Below, one piece after another: positions 44,201 through 52,724 of a stretch of 64,000 nt of DNA. Within the stretch, counting starts at the first letter, position 1; each line of letters begins with the position of its first letter. The notes under the pieces were generated by a model that saw only the letters and a program-made list of their open reading frames with translations, ran no database searches and was not told where the DNA came from. The DNA lies in NCBI RefSeq assembly GCF_041261445.1, contig NZ_JBGCCU010000016.1:206786-270785 (forward strand). The letters are read 5' to 3'. The DNA is from Catenulispora sp. EB89. GTDB lineage: Bacteria; Actinomycetota; Actinomycetes; Streptomycetales; Catenulisporaceae. Made by a program: the position numbers and the translations under genes.

Positions 44201-44911
44201 ATGGGTGCCCCTGGAACCGCGCGTGCCCGAGCCCGCGCCGCGCTGACGTCCGAGATCCTCGAAGTGGCCCGCCGCCAGCTCGCGACGGTCGGCGCCGACC
44301 AGCTGTCGCTGCGGGCCGTGGCCCGGGAGCTGGAGATGGTGCCCTCAGGGCTCTACCGGTACTACGCGAGCCGCGACGACCTGCTGACGGCCCTGATCAT
44401 CGAGGCCTACAACGCGGTCGGCGACCAGGCCGAACGCGCGCTCTCGGCGATCCCCGAGGCCGACCACCGCGGCCGGTGGCGCGCCGTCTGCACGTCGGTG
44501 CGGGAATGGGCCGTGGCGCATCCGCAGGAGTTCGCGCTGATCTACGGCTCTCCGGTACCCGGGTATCGCGCGCCCGCCGACACCGTCGCGCCGTCCGGCC
44601 GTGTCTACACGCTGCTGCTGGGCATCGTCGGCGACAGCGCCCGCGCCGGGCGGCTGACAAAGCCAGCTCGTGAGCCGTCGATGCCGCCGACCCTGGTCGA
44701 GGACGCTGTGGCGTTGATGGCCACCTTGGGCGCGTCCGACCTCGCGCCCGCCGACCTGCTGCGCGCCATCACGGCCTGGACGCAGGTGCTGGGCGCGATC
44801 AGTCAAGAACTCTTCGGCCACCTCGACGTCGCGTTCCGCAACAACGGGGAGTACTTCGAGCACGCCGTTGACCTCATGGCCGATGTCGTCGGGCTGGCAT
44901 CACCGAGCTGA
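44201..44911 (+). CDS. TetR-family regulator
   Basis: 236 aa from ATG 44201. N-terminal helix-turn-helix: LTSEILEVARRQLATVGADQ, then AVARELEMVPSGLYRYYASRDDLL in outline. The C-terminal part has the Trp-His-Gly-like ligand-domain pattern around FALIYGSPVPGY, seen in WHG-domain TetR proteins. The start is fixed by the position just after the operator array. Autorepression and control of the divergent membrane-protein gene are likely. Confidence 0.9.
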   Translation: MGAPGTARARARAALTSEILEVARRQLATVGADQLSLRAVARELEMVPSGLYRYYASRDDLLTALIIEAYNAVGDQAERALSAIPEADHRGRWRAVCTSVREWAVAHPQEFALIYGSPVPGYRAPADTVAPSGRVYTLLLGIVGDSARAGRLTKPAREPSMPPTLVEDAVALMATLGASDLAPADLLRAITAWTQVLGAISQELFGHLDVAFRNNGEYFEHAVDLMADVVGLASPS

Positions 44912-44938
44912 CCGAAGCTGACGCGCTCAGTGCCCTGA

Positions 44939-45904
44939 CTACGAGTGCTGCACCGTCCGCAGCGAGACGGTGGACTTGCCGGTCCGCTCACGCAGCAGCA
45001 CGCGCAAGGTGTTGGCCTGCTCGTAGCCGACCTTGCGGCTGATCACCTCCATCGACAGGTCCGTGGTGCGGAGCAGGTGGGTGGCCCGCTCGACCCGCAG
45101 GTCCTGGACGAACTTGATCGGTGAGGTTCCCACCGCGCGCAGGACGGCCCGCTGGAGCGTCCGCTCGCTGACGCCGAGGTGCCGGGCCGCCACCGGGATG
45201 CTGATCGGCTCGGCGATGTGGTCGCGGATCCAGCGTTCGAACCCCGCGACCAGGGGGTCGCTCTGGGCGAGCGCGCTGGGGACGATGTACGGGGCCTGCG
45301 ACGGCCGCTCGTCGACGACGAGGTAGCGCGTGACGAGGTCGGCCACGGCCGGGCTGGTACCGCGGACGATCGCCAGCGCCATGTCCAGGTGGCCGAACGC
45401 GGCGCCGGCGGTGGTGACGCCGCCGTCGCGGACGACCATCGCCCCCTGGTCGAGGTGGACCCGGGGGTAGCGGGCACGGAAGGACGGCGTGAGCCACCAG
45501 GTGGTGGTCGCGCGCAGGCCGTCCAGGACGCCCGCCTCGGCCAGCAGGAAGGTTCCGGCACACGCCGTGGCGACGGCCGCGCCGCGGGCGCGCGTTTCGA
45601 AGACCAGCTCGCGTTCGGACTTCGTGGCCTCGCCGCTGACCAGCTCGATGAGGACGTCGGGGTCGCGCTGGTTGATGGCCGGCACGATCAGGAGATCGGC
45701 GTTCTCGGCCAACGCAGGGGGCTGGCATTCGATGACGTGGCCGGCCGCGGTCCGCACCTGCTCGTGGAAGCCGACGGTCGTGACGTGCCAGCGCGGGGCC
45801 TGGCTCAGCTGCCCGGCCATCGCGTTGGCGGTGTCCAGGACGTCCAGGACCGACGCCAGGCCGGAGTCGAAGGCGCCCTCGCAGACCAGAACCGCAATGT
45901 CCAT
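44939..45904 (-). CDS. GlxA-type AraC-family regulator
   Basis: 321 aa. The N-terminal DJ-1/PfpI-like domain (residues 1-180) has VATACAGTFLLAEAGVLDG, with the nucleophile-elbow Cys retained, and TTTWWLTPSF. The C-terminal AraC domain (about 215-315) carries two helix-turn-helix units: ISIPVAARHLGVSERTLQRA and MEVISRKVGYEQANTLRVLL. It probably senses a small electrophile or amine. It diverges from the ABM-domain gene with a 116-base gap, so that gene is the likely target. Confidence 0.92.
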   Translation of the reverse strand: MDIAVLVCEGAFDSGLASVLDVLDTANAMAGQLSQAPRWHVTTVGFHEQVRTAAGHVIECQPPALAENADLLIVPAINQRDPDVLIELVSGEATKSERELVFETRARGAAVATACAGTFLLAEAGVLDGLRATTTWWLTPSFRARYPRVHLDQGAMVVRDGGVTTAGAAFGHLDMALAIVRGTSPAVADLVTRYLVVDERPSQAPYIVPSALAQSDPLVAGFERWIRDHIAEPISIPVAARHLGVSERTLQRAVLRAVGTSPIKFVQDLRVERATHLLRTTDLSMEVISRKVGYEQANTLRVLLRERTGKSTVSLRTVQHS

Positions 45905-46020
45905 GTCGGAAATCCTATCGGCGATGTCGTTTCCGCCACTGATGGCGAACTGTGTCGGCGACTTACGGTCGTGGTGCGGCCCGGAGAACCGGACCGAACC
46001 GGATGGACGAGGGGAACACC

Positions 46021-46317
46021 ATGAAGATCGGTCTGCTGGTCCGCATCGAGGCCAAGCCCGAGTTCGCGGACCAGGTGGAGAGCGCGCTGCGCGGCGCGCG
46101 CCAGCTCGCCGACGAGGAGCAGGCGACGGTGGCGTGGTTCGCCTTCCGCCAGTCGCCCACCGTCTTCGGCGTCTTCGACACCTTCGACGACGAGGACGGC
46201 CGCAAGGCGCACCTGGCAGGGCGGATCGCCGCCGCGCTCGGGGAGATGGCGCAGACGATGCTCGCCACCGCTCCGACGATCGCGGAGGTCGACCTGCTCG
46301 CGGTCAAGGTGCCCTGA
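46021..46317 (+). CDS. Antibiotic-biosynthesis-monooxygenase-like (ABM) protein
   Basis: 98 aa from ATG 46021 (site gagggga). A ferredoxin-like fold is suggested: strand KIGLLVRIEA, helix EFADQVESALRGARQLA, then TVAWFAFRQSPTVFGVFDTF. ABM-domain proteins are small cofactor-free oxygenases for quinols or aromatic compounds. It diverges from the GlxA-type regulator, its probable controller. The two conserved Trp/His residues of the better studied members are only partly present, so the enzyme role is unproven. Confidence 0.82.
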   Translation: MKIGLLVRIEAKPEFADQVESALRGARQLADEEQATVAWFAFRQSPTVFGVFDTFDDEDGRKAHLAGRIAAALGEMAQTMLATAPTIAEVDLLAVKVP

Positions 46318-46398
46318 GCCCCGGCAGGTACCGCGGGTACCGGCGGGCGGCAGCGAGCGCCGACGGGCACCGGGAAGGCTCGTCGTGTGAAGCAGCCC

Positions 46399-46532
46399 GG
46401 CGCCGCTGCCCTTGCCGGTACCGCTGCCGGTACCGCAGCCGGCGCCGCAGCCGGCGCCGCAGCCGGTACCGCTGCCCTTGCCGGTACCGCTACCGGTGCC
46501 GCTGCCCTTGCCGGTACCGCAGCCGGCGCCGC
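46399..46532. repeat. 6/12-bp GC tandem repeat (GCCGGTACCGC)
   Basis: Units GCCGGTACCGCT, GCCGGCGCCGCA and GCTGCCCTT alternate for about 130 bases. GGTACC palindromes recur throughout. It lies in the 268-base gap between the convergent ABM and LysR genes; the tract would read as Ala-Gly-Thr repeats but has no start or bias suggesting a gene. Confidence 0.85.
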
Positions 46533-46585
46533 CGCGCGCCGGGAGGTGTCATCGCACCCGCCGCCGGCCGCACTCGCCGCGCCGG

Positions 46586-47503
46586 TCACGGCAGTCGGTA
46601 GGGGTCGTCGGCGGGCAGCCAGGCGTCCGGCGCGCGAAGCGCCTGATCGTCCACGCCGTCGGCGAGTGCTTCGACGGCGGCGAGGACCGAGGCGCGCTGG
46701 TCGTCGCGGCGCCAGACCAGTGACCAGGTCCAGTAGATCCTGGGCTCGACGACCTCGCGGCGGGTCAGGTCCGGGGCCGGCGGCGCGGTCTGGCCCTTCG
46801 GAGAGTTGAGCACCGGCCGGCGGATGCGGCGTACGTGGTCGAAGAAGGCACTGCCGGTGATGCCGCCGTTGGCGATGCGGACCGGCTTCGCGCCGGTGGC
46901 CCGGCACAGTTCGCGGGCGAAGATGTTCCACGACGCCCAGGACGTCTCGTCCCGGTCCAGCAGCACGCAGGTGTCGGCAGCCGCGATCGGGGTGTCGTCC
47001 TCCCCCACGGCGACGGCGTACAGCCGGTCCATGCCGAGCAGCCGGGCGTTCAGGCCGCGGCGCTCCAGGTCTTCGCGCTGGATCCAGCACACCGCCAGGT
47101 CCAGGCTGTGGTCGGCGACCCGGGCCGCCTGCGCGTGGGAGGGCGCGACCCAGGCGTCGACATGCACGCGCGCGACCGCCGACAGCCGCCGTTCGAGGTC
47201 CGGCGGCAGCCAGTTGACGTAGCCGAGCCGCACCGGAGCGGCCCGGGACAGCTGCGCCGCCGTCCGGTGCAGCTCCTCGGCGCCCTCCACGACCTGCTTG
47301 GCCTGCGCCAGCAGCGCCGCGCCGACCGGCGTCAGCTTGACCGAGCGCCGGTCGCGGTCGAACAGCCGCACCCCCAGGTCGCGTTCCAGGGCCTTGATCT
47401 GCTGCGAGAGCGAGGGGCCGGCGATCCGCAGGCTCTCGGCGGCGCTGCGGAAGTTGAGCTCCTCGGCCACGGCCAGGAAGTACCGGAGCTGACGCAATTC
47501 CAC
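46586..47503 (-). CDS. LysR-family regulator
   Basis: 305 aa, GTG start (VELRQLRYFLAVAEELNF). The N-terminal winged helix-turn-helix has FRSAAESLRIAGPSLSQQIKALE; the C-terminal part is the periplasmic-binding-protein-like effector domain. It lies 9 bases after the MFS gene on the same strand, so it appears to be the third gene of an operon with the muconolactone-isomerase-like protein and the MFS transporter. This suggests feedback control of aromatic-compound handling (inference). Confidence 0.93.
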   Translation of the reverse strand: MELRQLRYFLAVAEELNFRSAAESLRIAGPSLSQQIKALERDLGVRLFDRDRRSVKLTPVGAALLAQAKQVVEGAEELHRTAAQLSRAAPVRLGYVNWLPPDLERRLSAVARVHVDAWVAPSHAQAARVADHSLDLAVCWIQREDLERRGLNARLLGMDRLYAVAVGEDDTPIAAADTCVLLDRDETSWASWNIFARELCRATGAKPVRIANGGITGSAFFDHVRRIRRPVLNSPKGQTAPPAPDLTRREVVEPRIYWTWSLVWRRDDQRASVLAAVEALADGVDDQALRAPDAWLPADDPYRLP

Positions 47504-47512
47504 ACCCCGATC

Positions 47513-48715
47513 CTAGGTCCGACCGGCGGCGACGCGGTCACGCGACAGGCCGGCCCACACCGGCGCGGCGACGACGGCCGCGGCCAGAACCACCAGAGCC
47601 GCCCACAGCAACGCCTGCCGATAGCCGTGGTGCAGCGCCGGCGTGACCGCCAGCGGCCCGAGGATCTGCCCCACCGAATACCCGGTCGTCAGCAACGCCG
47701 CCGAGCGCGCGGAGCCGAGCTGGTTCCCGATCCCGAGTGCGAGTTGGCTGATCGCGACGAACGTCGCGCCGAACAGCACGGCCGAGATCAGCGCGGGCAC
47801 CACACCGGGCACAACGGCGGGCAGCATGATGCCAAGGCTCTGCAGAAGCAGTGCGCCCGCCAGGAGGCTCGGGGTACTGAAACGGCGGCCCAACACGGCC
47901 CACCACGCCGCCGACGGCACCGCCGCCACACCGACGAGCACCCAGGCGCCGGTACCCACCCAACCCGGCGAGGACTGGCTGATGGCGGCGACCAGGAAGG
48001 TGCCGGCGATGATGTAGCCCAGACCGTCGAGGCTGTAGCTGACCAGCAACGCGCTTTGGAGGCGCCGGTGCTGTGAGGCACGTTCGGGTTCTTCGGGGAC
48101 CCGGGCCCGCTGACCCGGAGCCCGGCCCGGCGCGAGTTCCCACGCGACCGCACTGAGGACGAGCACCAAAACCGCCGCAGCCCACCACGCGGTACGCCAG
48201 TCACCCACACCGCGCACCACCAGCACCGCCGCGCCCGACAACGCGATCCCGGCGCCGACGCCGCCGAAACCCCAACCGGCCAGCGAAGCGCGATGCCCGT
48301 GCAGCCCGTGCAACCCGTTCAGCAGCGCGTGCACCGCGATCACGAACACGACCGCGCTCGTCGCCCCGGCCGCGAGCCGCAGGGTCCACCACCAGGCCAC
48401 TGATTCGCCGGCGGGCATCAGCGCCAGCGAGGCGACCAAAGCAAGCAACGACCAGCGCAGCGCCGCACGCGATCGCGCCACCGCCGGTACAGCGGTACAC
48501 AGCAGCGCCCCGGCGAGATACCCGGCGTAGTTCGCCGTGGCCAGACCCGCTCCCGCCGACGTGCCGAGCCCGGCCTGAGCGTGCATCAGCGGCAGAATCG
48601 GCGTGTAGACGAAGCGCCCTACGCCGACCGCGGCAGCCAGCGCCGCCGCGGCACGCAAGGTGTGCCACAGCGATGTGTCCGGCGCTGCGTCGACGCCGCC
48701 GACCGGCGCCTTCAA
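47513..48715 (-). CDS. MFS transporter (YbfB/YjiJ-like)
   Basis: About 400 aa, 12 membrane helices. The first helix reads AALAAAVGVGRFVYTPILPLM, the hallmark of the YbfB/YjiJ group; NYAGYLAGALL follows. The start is uncertain: TTG 48715, with cgggaag upstream, is used here; CTG 48739 overlaps the previous stop as CTGA and would add eight residues. There is no ATG or GTG at a sensible position. Substrate unknown, possibly an aromatic acid given the neighbours. Confidence 0.82.
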   Translation of the reverse strand: MKAPVGGVDAAPDTSLWHTLRAAAALAAAVGVGRFVYTPILPLMHAQAGLGTSAGAGLATANYAGYLAGALLCTAVPAVARSRAALRWSLLALVASLALMPAGESVAWWWTLRLAAGATSAVVFVIAVHALLNGLHGLHGHRASLAGWGFGGVGAGIALSGAAVLVVRGVGDWRTAWWAAAVLVLVLSAVAWELAPGRAPGQRARVPEEPERASQHRRLQSALLVSYSLDGLGYIIAGTFLVAAISQSSPGWVGTGAWVLVGVAAVPSAAWWAVLGRRFSTPSLLAGALLLQSLGIMLPAVVPGVVPALISAVLFGATFVAISQLALGIGNQLGSARSAALLTTGYSVGQILGPLAVTPALHHGYRQALLWAALVVLAAAVVAAPVWAGLSRDRVAAGRT

Positions 48716-48735
48716 GGTGGCGGCTTCCCGGAGTA

Positions 48736-49038
48736 TCAGGACGCACCATCCTGCGTGCCCGGGTCGTTCGGGTGCGAGACCAGCGGCGTCACCACCACCG
48801 ACATCCACGGCCGCAGCGGCAACGTCCCGAGCACCTTCTCCTGCAACTCCTGCTCGTCCCCGGCGCGCCAGACGCCGATGCTGCGCAGCTCCCCCTCCGG
48901 ACGCCACAACCGGAACAAGTGCCCGGATCCGGCCAGCTCCGCGGCTCGCACAGCCTCGGCGGACCGGCGCCGATCGACCTCCGCCGGATCGGTGCCCTCG
49001 GGGATCGCGGTCGTGATCTCGACCAAGAACTCTCTCAT
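48736..49038 (-). CDS. Muconolactone isomerase-like protein
   Basis: 100 aa from ATG 49038 (site aaggagc). The family pattern is clear: FLVEITTAIPEGTDPAEVDRR, a middle helix AAELAGSGHLFRLWR, and the end LPLRPWMSVVVTPLVSHPND. Muconolactone delta-isomerase moves a double bond in the beta-ketoadipate route of catechol breakdown. No other gene of that route is in the window, so it may act on a related lactone or be a family member of other use. First gene of the MFS-LysR operon. Confidence 0.82.
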   Translation of the reverse strand: MREFLVEITTAIPEGTDPAEVDRRRSAEAVRAAELAGSGHLFRLWRPEGELRSIGVWRAGDEQELQEKVLGTLPLRPWMSVVVTPLVSHPNDPGTQDGAS

Positions 49039-49209
49039 CGCCCGGCTCCTTCGCCACGACGCCACCCGGCGGGCGTCCGTGCGGCCAGATTCCGCCCGGA
49101 ATCCGGCCGGTCGCCACGACCGGTTTCCAACCTCGTGTGAGGTACAGGCTCCCACCGCAGGTCAGAGTATGCGGTCTCGCGACAACCAGAGAGCCGCCGC
49201 AGTGGCTTT

Positions 49210-49227
49210 TAGTTGACCGGTCGTCTA
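49210..49227. promoter_or_regulatory. Operator matching that of the TetR gene at 51.6 kb
   Basis: TAGTTGACCGGTCGTCTA, near-palindromic around GACCGGTC (49215-49222), sits 88 bases before the SDR operon. The same GACCGGTCGTCTA occurs at 51633-51645 beside the TetR gene that ends this gene group. Confidence 0.75.
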
Positions 49228-49315
49228 GTTTTGCTGACGAGGGCAGGCGGTCTGCCGCCCGTGACAGTCATCCGAACAGCCATCTGACACCGTCATCTGA
49301 TCAAGGAGATGGACC

Positions 49316-50038
49316 ATGAGCATCGACACGGACGGCCGCAAGGTCGCGGTCATCACCGGCGCCTCGCAGGGCATCGGCGCCGGACTCGTCGAGGGCTACC
49401 GCAAGCACGGCTACGCCGTCGTGGCCACCTCGCGCGGCATCGAGCCGTCGCAGGACCCGGACGTGCTGACGGTACGCGGCGACATCGCCGACCCCGCCAC
49501 CGCCGAGCGGGTCCTCGCCGCCGCCGTCGAGCGGTTCGGGCGGGTCGACACGCTGGTGAACAACGCCGGGGTGTTCGTGGCGAAGCCGTTCACCGACTTC
49601 ACGCTCGCCGACTACGAGCTCACGACCGGCGTGAACCTCGGCGGCTTCTTCCGCATCACGCAGCTGGCCGTCGAGCGGATGCTGGCCCAGGGCGGCGGCG
49701 GCCACGTCGTGCAGATCACCACCAGCCTGGTCGACCACGCCGACTCGGCGGTCACCTCGGTACTGGCCTCGCTGACCAAGGGCGGACTGCAGTCGGCGAC
49801 CAAGGCGCTGGCCATCGAGTACGCCGGCCGCGGCATCCGCAGCAACGCCGTCGCGCTGGGCATCGTCAACACCCCGATGCACCCGGCCGAGTATCACCCG
49901 ACCCTCGCCGCGATGCACCCGCTCGGGCGGATGGGCGAGGTCTCCGATGTGGTCGAGGCGGTGCTGTACCTGGAGCGCTCGCCGTTCGTCACCGGCGACG
50001 TGCTGCACGTCGACGGCGGACAGAGCGCAGGACGCTGA
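49316..50038 (+). CDS. SDR-family protein lacking the catalytic tyrosine
   Basis: 240 aa. Cofactor motif TGASQGIG (14-21), NNAG (82-85) and the typical end FVTGDVLHVDGGQSAGR mark it as a classical SDR. At the active site the usual Tyr-x3-Lys reads Ala-Ser-Leu-Thr-Lys (Ala151, Lys155), so the proton-donating Tyr is missing. A Thr-Thr-Ser precedes it where the catalytic Ser belongs. It may act as a binding protein, or use another residue. It begins the two-gene SDR operon; an operator lies upstream. Confidence 0.9.
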   Translation: MSIDTDGRKVAVITGASQGIGAGLVEGYRKHGYAVVATSRGIEPSQDPDVLTVRGDIADPATAERVLAAAVERFGRVDTLVNNAGVFVAKPFTDFTLADYELTTGVNLGGFFRITQLAVERMLAQGGGGHVVQITTSLVDHADSAVTSVLASLTKGGLQSATKALAIEYAGRGIRSNAVALGIVNTPMHPAEYHPTLAAMHPLGRMGEVSDVVEAVLYLERSPFVTGDVLHVDGGQSAGR

Positions 50039-50064
50039 CAACCGGTCCCAGGCGGAGGTTCACC

Positions 50065-50922
50065 ATGCGCGACATGAGCGACATGAGCAAGACTTTCCTG
50101 ATCACCGGGGTCTCCAGCGGTCTGGGGCGGGCCTTCGCGGTCGCCGCCCTCCAGGCCGGGCACCGGGTGGTCGGCACCGTGCGCGACCCGGGTCAGATCC
50201 CTGCTTTCGAAGCACTCTCCCCCGGCCGCGCCACCGGCATGGAGCTGGACGTCACCGACGACGAGCGCGTCCTGGCGGCCGTGCGGACCGTCGAGGACCG
50301 GACCGGTCCGATCGACGTGCTGATCAGCAACGCCGGCTACGGGGTCGAGGGCACCGTCGAGGAGTCCTCGATGGCCGACCTGCGCCGCCAGTTCGACGTC
50401 AACGTCTACGGCACCGTGGCCGTGGTGAAGGCGGTACTGCCGTTCATGCGCCGCCGGCGCAGCGGCCACATCTTCACCATCTCGTCCATGGCCGGACGCA
50501 CCGCACTGCCCGGCGTGGCGTTCTACGGCGCGAGCAAGTTCGCCGTCGAGGGCTTCTCCGGCTCGCTGGCGCAGGAGGTCGCAGGCTTCGGCATCCGCGT
50601 CACCTGCCTGGCGCTCGGCGGATTCCGCACCGACTGGGCCGGGCGGTCGATGACCCGGGTCCCGCGCACCATCGCCGACTACGACGCCGTCTTCGACCCG
50701 ATCCGCGCGGCCCGCCAGGCCAAGGACGGCAACCAGATCGGCGATCCGGCGCTGGCCGCGGCGGCCGTGCTGAAGCTCGTCGACGGCGACGACGCCCCGG
50801 TCCGCCTGGTCCTGGGCAGCGATGCCCGGCAGCTGGTCGAGCAAGGGCTGAAGCAGGCCGGCGACGAGCTCGACGCGTGGGCGGACCTGACGAGATCGAC
50901 CGACGCCCCGCTCAGAGACTGA
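50065..50922 (+). CDS. SDR-family oxidoreductase
   Basis: 285 aa from ATG 50065 (site ggagg). Motifs: TGVSSGLG (cofactor), SNAG, catalytic Ser with FYGASK (Tyr-x3-Lys intact). It resembles the 280-residue SDRs often seen beside TetR genes, and is similar in style to the SDR at 10363. It lies 26 bases after the Tyr-less SDR, so the two may form a mixed active/inactive pair. The 3' end overlaps the opposing TetR gene by 11 bases. Confidence 0.92.
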   Translation: MRDMSDMSKTFLITGVSSGLGRAFAVAALQAGHRVVGTVRDPGQIPAFEALSPGRATGMELDVTDDERVLAAVRTVEDRTGPIDVLISNAGYGVEGTVEESSMADLRRQFDVNVYGTVAVVKAVLPFMRRRRSGHIFTISSMAGRTALPGVAFYGASKFAVEGFSGSLAQEVAGFGIRVTCLALGGFRTDWAGRSMTRVPRTIADYDAVFDPIRAARQAKDGNQIGDPALAAAAVLKLVDGDDAPVRLVLGSDARQLVEQGLKQAGDELDAWADLTRSTDAPLRD

Positions 50923-51619
50923 CGTCGGCACCGCGACGAGCGCGGGTCGCATCGGCTTTCGGGCCGGTGCGATCCGCGCTCAGACGTTTGACCGCGTCGG
51001 ACGACTTGGAGCGCGCACCGAGCAGCGCCAGGCAGTTCGCCCACAGAGTGTCCAGATGCTGCGTGTCGTTGTAGAGCTTGGCGAACAGGACCTGGCCCTC
51101 CAACTGCGCGACCACCGACCGCGCCGCCTCGCGCGCGTCGGCCACACTCGCCTCACCGCGTTCCCGGGCCTCCGCGACGACCTTCTCCACCATCTCCACC
51201 TGCACCTCGAAGATCTCCTGGAGGCGCCGGCGTATCGGCTCGGTCTGATTGCTCAGCTCCAGGGTGAGGTTCCCGAACATACAGCCGGACACCGTCCCGC
51301 AGCTCCGCTGTCCCGCACGCAGCCCGGCCTCGGTCTCCACAAACAGCTGCCGCAGGCGATCCAGCGGAGCCGGGGTCAGCGCGGGGGCCGCGTCGCCGCC
51401 GAGCACGCGTTCCCAGTCCGCACGCTGAAGGCGCCAGTGCTCGTCGAGAACGGCGAGCGCCAGCGCCTCCTTGGATGCGAAGAAGTAGTAGAAGCTGCCC
51501 TTGGGCACGTCCGCGGCCTTGCAGATCTCCGCGACACCCAGCGCCGAGTACCCGTTCAGCTCGATCAGGGTCTGCGCGGCGTTGAGGATCTTCTCTTTGG
51601 CATCGCTGGTCCTACCCAC
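50912..51619 (-). CDS. TetR-family regulator
   Basis: 235 aa, GTG start 51619. DNA-binding domain: AKEKILNAAQTLIELNGYSALGVAEICKAADVPKGSFYYFFASKEAL in outline, the AcrR/YcdC-like pattern (KGSFYYFF). The ligand domain carries a Cys pair, GQRSCGTVSGCMFGN, which is a common redox or electrophile-sensing feature of this group (TetR_C_16-like; tentative). Its own start is preceded, 9 bases upstream, by the perfect palindrome ACGACCGGTCGT, and the SDR operon has a matching site, so this regulator probably controls both. Confidence 0.92.
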   Translation of the reverse strand: MGRTSDAKEKILNAAQTLIELNGYSALGVAEICKAADVPKGSFYYFFASKEALALAVLDEHWRLQRADWERVLGGDAAPALTPAPLDRLRQLFVETEAGLRAGQRSCGTVSGCMFGNLTLELSNQTEPIRRRLQEIFEVQVEMVEKVVAEARERGEASVADAREAARSVVAQLEGQVLFAKLYNDTQHLDTLWANCLALLGARSKSSDAVKRLSADRTGPKADATRARRGADVSL

Positions 51620-51627
51620 ATGACCAG

Positions 51628-51645
51628 TTTACGACCGGTCGTCTA
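51628..51645. promoter_or_regulatory. Operator at the TetR gene start
   Basis: TTTACGACCGGTCGTCTA contains the perfect 12-bp palindrome ACGACCGGTCGT (51631-51642). It occupies the 26-base gap between the stop of the DUF4331 gene and the TetR start, so the TetR promoter must reach into the end of the DUF4331 gene. Confidence 0.8.
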
Positions 51646-52716
51646 TCAGCTCCCCGGCGGCGGCGAGACATACGGGAAGTGGTCGAGCAGCGGCCCCGCC
51701 TCGAGCCCGGACGAGAAGTCCTGGTTCACCACCATCTTGATGATGTTCGACGCGATGTCCTCGGCCACGCCCTTGCCGTTCTTCGTGCCGTGCCACCGGT
51801 TCCAGCAGGCGAACGTCCCCGGCACGAAGGTGATGACGTTCGGGAGCAGCGCGTCCGCCGCCCACGCGCCGTAGGCCCGCGCGGTCGGGAAGGCGTGCGG
51901 GCCCTTGTCATACGTGTCGCCGGCTTCGACGACCGCTGCGATGTTGTCGCGCACCTGGCCCCAGATCCCGGAGGCAGGATCGGTCGCGGGGTTGTCCGGT
52001 CGGCCCAGTAGGTCGATCGCCGGAACGGTGGAGTTGTAGTCCTTGACCTGGGCCGAGCCGCTGGCGAAGTCGAAGAACGTGGTCATGTTGGGTGCCGCGG
52101 CGCGCTGGAGCTGAACCCACGTGTCGTGCCCCTGGTCGAAGTACGCGGTCGTGGCCCAGAAGTTCAGCGGGCCCAGACCCGTGACCTCGACCGGCACTTC
52201 GAGGACGAACGAGCGCACGCTGGTGTTCGCGAAGTCGTCGTGGGCCGGCCGCAGCGCGTCGAAGTCGGGGAAGGTGCCGGCGGCCAGGGCCTTGGTCGTG
52301 GCGACCGGGAAGGGGATGAAGTTGTGGAACGGGTCGCGGCGCTGCCCGGCGAAGAGCTTGATGCCGTGGTGGCACTCCACGACCTCCCCGACCGGGCAGT
52401 CCGGCGGCGTGATGATCCGGCCGGTAGCGGTGCGGTCGGTGGCGGCGGCACCGGTGAGCTGCTCGACCCGGACGTGCTGCGTGCCGTCGGATCCGATCGG
52501 GAACGTGGCGCGCCAGGTGATGTCCTCGACGAGGTCGCCGTCGGTGTCGACCTTGAGCTCGTACATCGCCGCGGGGTTCCAGGGCGCGCCGTGGAGCGGC
52601 GAGGTGTTCACGCCGAAGACCGTGCGCGGGCCGAGCAGGCCCGCCGCGCCCGCGAAGCAGAACGCGTCGGTGATGTCCTCGGTCTCGTCCTGGGGGTAGT
52701 CGAAGTGGTGCGACAT
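51646..52716 (-). CDS. DUF4331-family protein
   Basis: 356 aa from ATG 52716 (site taggagc). It begins MSHHFDYPQDETEDITDAFCF, the typical DUF4331 opening (His-His-x2-Asp/Ala-Pro, then ITDxF). Other features: FGVNTSPLHG, IKLFAGQRRDPFHN, FPNVITFVPGT-like ending. It has no signal peptide. The family's function is unknown; members are often exported or linked to extracellular enzymes. It lies 8 bases after the Tat-signal gene at 52725, whose stop overlaps this gene's ribosome site, so the two form an operon. Confidence 0.88.
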   Translation of the reverse strand: MSHHFDYPQDETEDITDAFCFAGAAGLLGPRTVFGVNTSPLHGAPWNPAAMYELKVDTDGDLVEDITWRATFPIGSDGTQHVRVEQLTGAAATDRTATGRIITPPDCPVGEVVECHHGIKLFAGQRRDPFHNFIPFPVATTKALAAGTFPDFDALRPAHDDFANTSVRSFVLEVPVEVTGLGPLNFWATTAYFDQGHDTWVQLQRAAAPNMTTFFDFASGSAQVKDYNSTVPAIDLLGRPDNPATDPASGIWGQVRDNIAAVVEAGDTYDKGPHAFPTARAYGAWAADALLPNVITFVPGTFACWNRWHGTKNGKGVAEDIASNIIKMVVNQDFSSGLEAGPLLDHFPYVSPPPGS

Positions 52717-52724
52717 CGCTGCTC

